Source: Bacteroidia bacterium
GTDB taxonomy: Bacteria; Bacteroidota; Bacteroidia; Bacteroidales; UBA12481
Direction of reading: 5' to 3'
DNA: 5,573 nt
Assembly (NCBI GenBank): GCA_026391235.1
Contig: JAPLDV010000675.1
Span: 1 to 5,573, forward strand
Positions 1-5,325 of this stretch are shown piece after piece. The position numbers and the translations under genes are program-made. The notes below the pieces were generated by a model, which saw only the letters and a list, made by a program, of their open reading frames with translations, ran no database searches and was not told the origin of the DNA. The first letter of the stretch is position 1. Each line of letters starts with the position of its first letter.

Positions 1-15
1 TCCCTCGGAGAGGAG

Positions 16-38
16 CCCCTCCCTTTTTCAGGGAGGGG
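16..38. repeat. REP-like GC-rich hairpin upstream of the rhamnosidase gene
   Basis: Positions 16-24 (CCCCTCCCT) and 30-38 (AGGGAGGGG) form a perfect 9-bp stem with a 5-base loop, TTTTC. It is followed by a G-rich tail, TTGGGGTGGGTA, to about 50. No run of T follows the stem on the + strand, so it is not a standard intrinsic terminator. A short palindrome with a conserved-looking G-rich flank is what dispersed REP-type intergenic repeats look like. It could instead be the end of an upstream transcript lying outside the window. The hairpin is seen directly; its repeat nature is inferred. Confidence 0.55.
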
Positions 39-97
39 TTGGGGTGGGTACTTAATGACAAGTTATATAGTAGTACACCAAGATCAAAAACATTAAC

Positions 98-1990
98 ATG
101 AAGATACTAATAATAGCATCGTGCCTGGCAATGCTGCTCACCGGCTCCTGCGCCACTGAAAAGATCAAGCCGGAAGTAACAGCGCTTCGGTGTGAATATG
201 TTGCTAATCCTGTAGGTCTGGATGTGCCAGCTCCCCGTCTTTCGTGGCAGATGAAGAAAGAGGTGCGTGGGGCCAAACAAACAGCTTACCGGATCATGGT
301 GGCAACAAGCGACAGCCTGCTGCTGAAGGATACTCCTGACCTGTGGGAATCCGGTGAAATCAAATCCGGCCAGTCAATCCAGGTTGTTTATGGAGGCAAA
401 CCATTGCAATCCGGAATGACCGTCAGCTGGAAGGTGCAGATATGGGATGAAATAAACAAGGTATCCGCCTGGAGCTACATCTCTCATTGGGAAATGGGGC
501 TTCCCGACAAAGGTGATTGGCAGGCAAAATGGATCGGCGCCCCGGAATCGCAAAGATCGGGCGAGTGGAAACTACCTGCTCCCCTTTTTAGGAAAGAGGC
601 TGCTGTTTCCAAAAAAATCAAAAAAGCCCGTGCATACATTAGCGGGCTCGGCTATTACGAACTGTACATCAATGGTGGGAAAATCGGGGATCATGTGCTG
701 TCACCGAATCAAACCAATTATGACCGGCAGAAAGTTGAGAAGTGGAGCGAATCCAGGATTGGCAACATGACCACAACGGTACTGTATGAAACTTTTGATA
801 TTACCGCTTCGCTGAAATCCGGGGGCAACGCCTTGGGGATTATCCTCGGAAATGGCTGGTATATTCAGGCCGATCGTCCGAAGGATGCTTCACTTTGGTA
901 TGATACGCCGCGCCTCATGGCCCAATTCGTAATTGAATACGAAGATGGAAGCAAGGATTTAATTATCAGTGATGAAACCTGGAAGTCATCGGTAAGTCCG
1001 ATTCTCTATAACGGATTGCACACGGGTGAAATCTACGATGCCCGGATGGAGCAGAAAGGATGGAACGAACCTGGATTTAATGAATCGAAATGGGTGGCTG
1101 CTGTAACTGTGCGTCCTCCCACCGGAGCCCTGAGCGCACAGATTTCTCCACCCGATCGCGTCACCAAAACAATCAAGCCGCTTTCAGTAACCGAAAGGGA
1201 TAAAGGAGTATATCGGTTTGACCTTGGGAGACTTTTCTCGGGCTGGGCACGACTGAAAATATCCGGTGCCAGAGGAACAATGATAAAGCTGCGATTCATC
1301 GAAGAGTTTGGCCCGACATACGGTCAAACCGATACTTACATTTTGAAAGGCGAAGGAACCGAAGTATGGGAACCACGCTTCACCTGGCATGCTTTCAGGT
1401 ATGTTGACGTGTATGGATCGCCAACTGCATTAACCATTGAAAACATTGAAGGAAGGGTAGTAAATACCGATATCGGCAGGGCCGGAAGTTTTGAATGTTC
1501 GAATAAACTGCTGAATCAGATTCTGGATAACTATCAATGGACGCAATTAGGCAATGTTCACGGGGGTGTTCCGAGCGACTGCCCGCATCGGGAGCGCCGG
1601 GGCTATACGGGCGATGGCCAGATATCTGCACGTGCGGCGATCTATAATTTCGATATGTCATCGTTCTATACAAAATGGTTGAACGACATCGGCGATGCGC
1701 AAAATCATAAGACAGGATATGTGCCCAATACCACTCCTTATCAGGATGGCGGGGGAGGAACTGCCTGGGGTGCAGCCTATATTATCATTCCCTGGTACAT
1801 GTATCAGTATTATGGAGACAAACAGATTCTTCTCCAGCACTATTCCGGAATGAAGCTCTGGATTGACTATATGACCGGTGCCCTGAACAAGGATGGAATT
1901 CTGGCAAACCAGGGACTTGGCGAGTGGGTTCCGCCTGATATTGTAGAAATAGAACCAGACTACGATGGCAAAAATTTCGGCAGTTGTTGA
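98..1990 (+). CDS. GH78 alpha-L-rhamnosidase lipoprotein, N-terminal part of a broken gene
   Basis: This is the front of a glycoside hydrolase family 78 alpha-L-rhamnosidase, which releases terminal alpha-L-rhamnose from glycans or glycosides. Residues 1-17 are a lipoprotein signal peptide ending in LLTGSC, with C18 as the lipidated cysteine, so the protein is expected in the outer membrane or periplasm. An N-terminal Ig-like domain follows (about 28-148, with APRLSW, DLWESGEI and WEMGLP). Next are the rhamnosidase N domain (about 160-335, with SGLGYYELYING and LGNGWY), a beta-sandwich (about 355-455) and the first half of the (alpha/alpha)6 barrel (from about 463). The catalytic-region motif SDCPHRERRGYTGDGQ is at 493-508; E499 is the likely general acid by family comparison. 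Homology stops at EPDY (619-622). The last eight residues, DGKNFGSC, are out of frame, and the protein continues in the frame starting at 1965. The start has no Shine-Dalgarno but an A-rich leader, usual in Bacteroidota. Family assignment is firm; activity of this fragment alone is unlikely. Confidence 0.93.
   Translation: MKILIIASCLAMLLTGSCATEKIKPEVTALRCEYVANPVGLDVPAPRLSWQMKKEVRGAKQTAYRIMVATSDSLLLKDTPDLWESGEIKSGQSIQVVYGGKPLQSGMTVSWKVQIWDEINKVSAWSYISHWEMGLPDKGDWQAKWIGAPESQRSGEWKLPAPLFRKEAAVSKKIKKARAYISGLGYYELYINGGKIGDHVLSPNQTNYDRQKVEKWSESRIGNMTTTVLYETFDITASLKSGGNALGIILGNGWYIQADRPKDASLWYDTPRLMAQFVIEYEDGSKDLIISDETWKSSVSPILYNGLHTGEIYDARMEQKGWNEPGFNESKWVAAVTVRPPTGALSAQISPPDRVTKTIKPLSVTERDKGVYRFDLGRLFSGWARLKISGARGTMIKLRFIEEFGPTYGQTDTYILKGEGTEVWEPRFTWHAFRYVDVYGSPTALTIENIEGRVVNTDIGRAGSFECSNKLLNQILDNYQWTQLGNVHGGVPSDCPHRERRGYTGDGQISARAAIYNFDMSSFYTKWLNDIGDAQNHKTGYVPNTTPYQDGGGGTAWGAAYIIIPWYMYQYYGDKQILLQHYSGMKLWIDYMTGALNKDGILANQGLGEWVPPDIVEIEPDYDGKNFGSC
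1958..1990 (+). other. Deletion junction inside the GH78 gene
   Basis: The upstream frame reads E-P-D-Y up to 1963 and one extra G follows at 1964. The downstream frame then begins ATG GCA AAA ATT at 1965 and continues the barrel as MAKISAVVENTGDIGYF. In intact GH78 proteins of this type, PDY/PDF is normally followed by a stretch like VNTxYYYxCxKL before the next helix. That stretch is absent here. The extra G could be the first base of its valine codon, which would make the loss 3n+2 bases, roughly 35. That length produces the observed shift from frame 98 to frame 1965. The frame relation is seen; the missing segment is inferred from family knowledge. Confidence 0.7.
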
Positions 1991-3467
1991 AAATACCGGC
2001 GATATCGGTTACTTTTCGCAGCTGGCTGAAAAGGCAAAGGCGGATATCAATACTGCCTATTTCCATGCTGAAAAGTCGAGTTATTCTGTTGGACGGCAGG
2101 GGGCAAATGTTTTTCCCATTGGCTTCGGAATTGCAGACAAGGAAAATGTTGATGCAATTTTAAAAAATCTTTTGAAGAATATAATTGATCAAAACAAATT
2201 GCATTTTGATACCGGCATACTCGGCACACCTTTACTGCTCGAGGTATTGACCGATATGGCCAGGCCCGACCTGGCCTATACGCTAATGAACCAGCGCGAC
2301 TTTCCCGGGTTTGGTTTTATGATCGAGCAGGGAGCCACTACTATCTGGGAAACCTTTCAGGGCGATGTGTCTCACAGCCACCCCATGTTCGGCAGTGTTT
2401 GCGAGTGGTTTTACCGGAATCTGGGAGGCATCGCTCCGGATGAGGATGATCCCGGGTTTAAACATGCAATAATCAAACCCACTCCGGTAAGCAGCCTTTC
2501 CTTTGCCAATACTTCCTATCAATCCATGTACGGGGAAATTAAAACACACTGGAAATTTGAAGGGGAAGATTATCTGCTTGACGTTACTATTCCTGCCAAT
2601 ACTTCAGCTACCGTTTATGTTCTTGCAGATAATAATGGAAAGGTTACAGAAAGCGGCAAATCCATATCTAAATACCGGAATATAAAATACCTGCGAAACG
2701 AAAACAATTATGCCGTTTATGAGATCCAATCAGGTGAATACCTGTTTTTATCAAAGGGATCAAAAAACAGACTCAAAAATGCAATCCTTTCAAATCCGAT
2801 CATTCATCCCGGGGATACGCTGGCACAGATTAATGACTCGGTAAGGGTGAGTATAACTTCTGATGTTGCCGAAGCCAGGATTTATTATACCGCCGATAAT
2901 TCCGAGCCAGACAGCACTTCGCGGTTGTTTAACCGTCCGTTTTACGTGACAAAGCCGACCATAATCCGAGCCAAAGCTTTTTCAAAAGGTTTTGAGCCCA
3001 GCTTCACGAAAACCAATTATATCGATTTTATCAATCCGGAAATCAATGGGTTAACCTATAAATACTACGAAGGCATCTGGACTAAAATTCCCGATTTCTC
3101 AAAACTTCCGGTTATTAAAACCGGTACTGTATATGAGTTCGGTTTGGACAAAATCGTTCCGGCCAAAGATGAGTTTGCATTGTCGTTTGAGGGAAAGATC
3201 CGGATTGAAAATGACGGGATGTATGAATTTTTCATACAATCAAACGATGGAACGCGTTTATTCATTAATAGTGAACAAGTAATTGACCATGATGGCCCGC
3301 ATGGAGCCGATATCGAAAAAAGCGGCAGAATCAAACTAACGAAAGGTTCCCATCCCATCAGGCTGAATTACTTTCAGGCAGGCGGCGGATTATATCTCCG
3401 TGTGCAATATTCCGGGCCAGGCATTGAAAAACAAGATGTCCCGGCAATGGTGCTGTTTCAGAGATAA
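1965..3467 (+). CDS. GH78 alpha-L-rhamnosidase, C-terminal part with CHB_HEX/FN3-associated and PA14 domains
   Basis: This is the continuation of the same rhamnosidase gene. Residues 1-152 are the second half of the (alpha/alpha)6 barrel, with SVGRQGANVFPIGFG (41-55), HFDTGILGTPLLLEVL (80-95), GATTIWETFQGD (123-134) and SHSHPMFGSVCEWFY (136-150). E129 of the GATTIWE motif matches the family's proposed general base. The GH78 C-terminal beta domain follows (about 153-225, with GFKHAIIKP and VTIPANTSATVYV). Residues about 275-353 resemble the chitobiase C-terminal/FN3-associated domain (IYYTADNSEPDSTS, then TIIRAKAFS). Residues about 360-495 are a PA14-type domain, probably glycan-binding (GLTYKYYEG, FFIQSNDGTRLFINSEQVID, GSHPIRLNYFQAGGGLYLRV). 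The ATG at 1965 is most likely an internal methionine of the ancestral protein, not an original start. There is no signal peptide, so a product made from here would stay in the cytoplasm. It overlaps the upstream frame by 26 bases. Confidence 0.9.
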   Translation: MAKISAVVENTGDIGYFSQLAEKAKADINTAYFHAEKSSYSVGRQGANVFPIGFGIADKENVDAILKNLLKNIIDQNKLHFDTGILGTPLLLEVLTDMARPDLAYTLMNQRDFPGFGFMIEQGATTIWETFQGDVSHSHPMFGSVCEWFYRNLGGIAPDEDDPGFKHAIIKPTPVSSLSFANTSYQSMYGEIKTHWKFEGEDYLLDVTIPANTSATVYVLADNNGKVTESGKSISKYRNIKYLRNENNYAVYEIQSGEYLFLSKGSKNRLKNAILSNPIIHPGDTLAQINDSVRVSITSDVAEARIYYTADNSEPDSTSRLFNRPFYVTKPTIIRAKAFSKGFEPSFTKTNYIDFINPEINGLTYKYYEGIWTKIPDFSKLPVIKTGTVYEFGLDKIVPAKDEFALSFEGKIRIENDGMYEFFIQSNDGTRLFINSEQVIDHDGPHGADIEKSGRIKLTKGSHPIRLNYFQAGGGLYLRVQYSGPGIEKQDVPAMVLFQR

Positions 3468-3512
3468 ATGGAAAAATTAACAACACACACTCTCTCTCCA
3501 CCCTTGGCGACC

Positions 3513-3624
3513 CTGTCATCCCCGGAAGGCGGGGACCGCTTGACGCTGCTCGGAGGTTCTTGAGAGAATCACCTGCGGAATATTGTAGTAGGCGACCCGG
3601 TCCCCGCCTTCGCGGGGATGACAG
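3513..3624. repeat. REPIN-like element: two inverted palindromic hairpins
   Basis: The left arm (3513-3537) and the right arm (3599-3624) are inverted copies of each other and differ only by one missing base in the left arm. Each arm is itself a hairpin: TCCCCG/CGGGGA with loop GAAGG on the left, and TCCCCGC/GCGGGGA with loop CTTC on the right. Each stem is bordered on its outer side by GTCA or its complement TGAC. Two inverted palindromic units separated by about 60 bp is the arrangement of a REP doublet (REPIN). An 8-bp direct repeat, GGCGACCC, lies at 3506-3513 and again at 3591-3598. No transposase is present. The element fills most of the gap between the two hydrolase genes and could fold in the transcript to weaken read-through. 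Confidence 0.75.
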
Positions 3625-3677
3625 CTGCTACTGCTGGCATTAGTGGTAGAAAGTTTTGCAATTTACTCAGTAATAAA

Positions 3678-3983
3678 ATGTTTAAAATGAAAAGAATAAT
3701 ACAACTTCTGACCCTCCTGCTTTTCGCAACATCGGGCACAACCGATGACAGGAATATCCCGGTATACTTGGACCCCGAGCCCGGCGTATTTTTCCGCGAC
3801 TGGCTATTGTGCGGCCCTTTCCCAAATCCTTTGCCTGTAGGAATACATGAGTACCGGTTCGATTCAACTTCCCTTGGGCACTATCGTGATTATCTGACCC
3901 AATACGGTGGCGAAGGCAGCATCCACCTGAAAATACCATGGGTTCCGAAGAGCCTGACCGCGATCTTGTTACCGTTAATCTGA
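3678..3983 (+). CDS. Exported sandwich-domain protein, N-terminal fragment of a broken gene
   Basis: This encodes a signal peptide followed by the start of a beta-sandwich domain. MKRIIQLLTLLLFATSG is a typical cleavable leader without a lipobox cysteine, so the intact protein was probably periplasmic or secreted. Next come FFRDWLLCGPFPNP and DYLTQYGGEGSIHLK. This W-x-x-x-GPFPNP ... DYL ... GGE pattern begins a domain I associate with large bacterial carbohydrate-active proteins. Homology ends at about HLK (3932). The remaining 17 residues, IPWVPKSLTAILLPLI and one more at most, look like wrong-frame translation. The rest of the domain resumes in the frame starting at 3938. ATG at 3678 is chosen; ATG at 3687 (MKRIIQ) is an equally good start. 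A longer version from 3618 would begin inside the repeat and is unlikely. I cannot give an enzymatic function from this part. Confidence 0.65.
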   Translation: MFKMKRIIQLLTLLLFATSGTTDDRNIPVYLDPEPGVFFRDWLLCGPFPNPLPVGIHEYRFDSTSLGHYRDYLTQYGGEGSIHLKIPWVPKSLTAILLPLI

Positions 3984-4714
3984 AAAAAGGAGATAACTAT
4001 TTCTGCGTTAAAATATCACAGGGATTTGGCAAATGGAGTTTTCAATTCAGGTTTCTTGATTATACTGAAACGGTTGAGCGGGTTGAGAAAAGCGCATACT
4101 TATATACACGGCCGGAAATCATCGAAACAGCTGATGAATATCAAATATTTGCAGGACAGAGATATAAGGTCGAATTGTTGCCGAAGAAAATTCCGGTAAA
4201 AATTGATATAGCCGATCAGGATTATCGGATTATTTCGGTAGCTCCGCCGGTGATTGAACGGATACCTTCGGGACGGATTCCAAAAAATGCCACCATTTTT
4301 TTCACCGCCGATATCATCGATTCCAGGGCCCACCGGTATTCAAAAACCTGTCCTTCAGAGGAACCAGCTTATCAAGAATTCGACCGGATTACGGGATTGA
4401 TTATTAACACATTAAAACCAAACAAATTGCATGTAAACCACGATGAACTTGGTTTGGTGAACAGCGATAGCCGGTGTAAAAAGCGGAACCTGAAAGAACA
4501 TGAGCTGCTTGCTTATCAGGTCAACAGAATGAGAGATATTATTAAAAAGTATGATCCTGCTGTTGAGATGATTATGTGGGCCGACTGTATAAACCCGTTC
4601 CAGAATGCAGGATTGAAGTTGCTGGAAGATACCGGGGACCTGTTGTCAATGACGACCGTTCATACGGACTTTCGCAAACGGCAGAAATATACTGGACAGG
4701 GAGGACGTGGCTAA
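3938..4714 (+). CDS. GH20-like TIM-barrel protein, C-terminal fragment of a broken gene
   Basis: This is the continuation of the gene that starts at 3678, in another frame. Residues about 6-40 are the end of the beta-sandwich (RDLVTVNLKKGDNYFCVKIS, then GKWSFQFRFL). Residues about 52-105 look like a second beta-rich domain (FAGQRYKVEL, YRIISVAPPV). From about 118 the sequence resembles part of a TIM-barrel hydrolase: TADIIDSRAHRYS, then LKPNKLHVNHDELGLVNSDS (159-178), then ydP-MIMWADCINPFQNAG (206-225). HVNHDE, a strand end carrying an Asp-Glu pair, recalls the HxGGDE catalytic pair of GH20 hexosaminidases, but the match is partial, so GH20-like is an inference. At 258 residues it lacks both the first barrel strands and a proper end; after DLLSMTTVHTDF the tail RKRQKYTGQGGRG looks unrelated. 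The 46-base overlap with the upstream frame and the ATG at 3938 are probably by-products of the lesion. A working enzyme is unlikely. Confidence 0.6.
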   Translation: MGSEEPDRDLVTVNLKKGDNYFCVKISQGFGKWSFQFRFLDYTETVERVEKSAYLYTRPEIIETADEYQIFAGQRYKVELLPKKIPVKIDIADQDYRIISVAPPVIERIPSGRIPKNATIFFTADIIDSRAHRYSKTCPSEEPAYQEFDRITGLIINTLKPNKLHVNHDELGLVNSDSRCKKRNLKEHELLAYQVNRMRDIIKKYDPAVEMIMWADCINPFQNAGLKLLEDTGDLLSMTTVHTDFRKRQKYTGQGGRG

Positions 4715-4731
4715 CGCGATAAAACCGGAAC

Positions 4732-4751
4732 GCGGATTTTTGCGGATTTTT
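4732..4751 (+). repeat. Tandem 10-bp repeat, T-rich, just after the broken gene
   Basis: GCGGATTTTT occurs twice back to back (4732-4741 and 4742-4751), followed by two more T. Upstream, AAAACCG at 4721 can pair weakly with CGGATTTT at 4733, with one bulged A. The region could therefore act as a poor terminator for the gene ending at 4714, but the stem is too weak to call it one. It sits exactly where the upstream protein loses homology and may mark the edge of inserted or rearranged DNA. Confidence 0.5.
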
Positions 4752-4930
4752 TTGATCGGTGGTTATCAGCCTTTGAACAACAGCGTCATCAGTATTTCTT
4801 TTTCTATATTTGTTTAAAAAATTAAAGGTAATCTATCCGATTCATGAAGCATTTTTTTGAAGTATTTTCACATGATGATATAATGTTTGATCAACGGTCT
4901 GCTGACATTAGCAAGACCAGCCTATGCGCT

Positions 4931-4953
4931 GATCCGCCTCACCGCCCGGCCCT
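4931..4953. repeat. Degenerate direct copy of the palindromic element's end
   Basis: GATCCGCCTCACCGCCCGGC and the next three bases match positions 4988-5010 (the outer end of the 254-bp element's left arm) at 20 of 23 bases in the same orientation, 57 bp apart. It looks like a remnant of a further repeat copy without its hairpin part. Confidence 0.5.
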
Positions 4954-4984
4954 GCTTCGATTCATTGTACAGTCCGTACCGGAG

Positions 4985-5238
4985 CGCGATCCACCTCACC
5001 CCCCGGCCCCCTCTCCCGCGCTCACTCCGCTCGCGCTCCGTTCACGGGAGAGGGGGAGTCGACTTCTGCATGACTTTGAACTAGTATGAAACAAACAACA
5101 TTTTGTATTTGTATGAATTAGATCAGGACGATCCCAAATGACTACTACATTTCGCTGTTGCTGACACCTCCTCTCCCGTGAACGGAGCGCGAGCGGAGTG
5201 AGCGCGGGAGAGGGGGCCGGGGGGTGAGGTGGATCGCG
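4985..5238. repeat. 254-bp inverted-repeat element (MITE- or REPIN-like)
   Basis: Positions 4985-5053 are the exact reverse complement of 5170-5238 (69 bp). Allowing two mismatches, the arms extend to 5060 and 5163, giving 76 bp with 74 matches and a 102-bp AT-richer spacer. Each arm also folds alone: CCCCCTCTCCCG at 5007-5018 pairs with 5045-5056 (12 bp), and CCTCTCCCG at 5170-5178 pairs with 5205-5213 (9 bp). The arms contain GC-rich GAG/GCG words (GGAGCGCGAGCGGAGTGAGC). There is no transposase and no clear target duplication at the outer edges. The structure fits a non-autonomous mobile repeat. In RNA the two arms would form a very stable hairpin shortly upstream of the ROK gene, which could isolate that gene from read-through. 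Confidence 0.85.
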
Positions 5239-5325
5239 AGAAAAGCATCAGTTTCGAAACCGAGTGCCCTTTGTGGTTAAAATAAAACACCAAATAACCG
5301 ATAACATAATAACAAACAAGCAACT

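Larger units (their letters stand above)
4715..5325. other. 611-bp intergenic region rich in repeats, no credible gene
   Basis: No reading frame here has recognisable homology or a convincing start. The first part is AT-rich after a T-rich tandem repeat and carries loosely repeated ATCAG-type words at 4766-4798. Such text is reminiscent of dispersed intergenic repeats, but this cannot be confirmed here. A degenerate repeat fragment lies at 4931-4953 and a long palindromic element at 4985-5238. The last 87 bases before the ROK start are AT-rich and presumably hold its leader. TTTG at 5270-5273 is followed 21 bases later by TA, but the expected TTTG of a Bacteroidota -7 box is missing, so no promoter is called. 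Confidence 0.7.

Noticed and set aside
1033..1673. Open frames on the - strand inside the rhamnosidase gene
   Set aside because: They are antisense to a strongly conserved coding region and show no plausible protein features.
1972..1978. A AAT TTC, a slippery-type heptamer in the frame of the first rhamnosidase ORF, suggesting programmed frameshifting
   Set aside because: Slippage there would be -1, but the downstream ORF is in the +1 frame. The conserved protein segment is also missing, which no frameshift can supply.
3618..3677. Upstream extension of the second gene's N-terminal fragment to the ATG at 3618
   Set aside because: That start lies inside the REPIN-like right arm, and the added residues would precede a normal signal peptide that begins at 3678 or 3687.
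3938..3983. Overlap of the two frames of the second gene as a programmed frameshift or translational coupling
   Set aside because: No slippery heptamer is visible in the overlap, and the domain lacks a block of residues at the junction.
4844..5089. 81-residue + strand open frame and a second one at 4887-5084
   Set aside because: Both read through the GC-rich palindromic repeat and give proline/arginine-rich text (PPAPSPALTPLALRSRERG) typical of translated repeats, with no homology.
5075..5111. TTTG at 5075 with TTTTG/TATTTG near 5101-5111 as a Bacteroidota -33/-7 promoter
   Set aside because: No spacing gives both boxes: one pairing has 19 bases but lacks the TA of the -7 box, the other has 25 bases. 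It would also read straight through the right arm of the palindrome.
3513..5238. Repeats as a CRISPR array
   Set aside because: The repeats are inverted pairs of different sequence, without regular direct spacing, and no cas genes are present.
5123..5323. 66-residue - strand open frame
   Set aside because: It is mostly the translated right arm of the inverted repeat; no start signal or recognisable domain.
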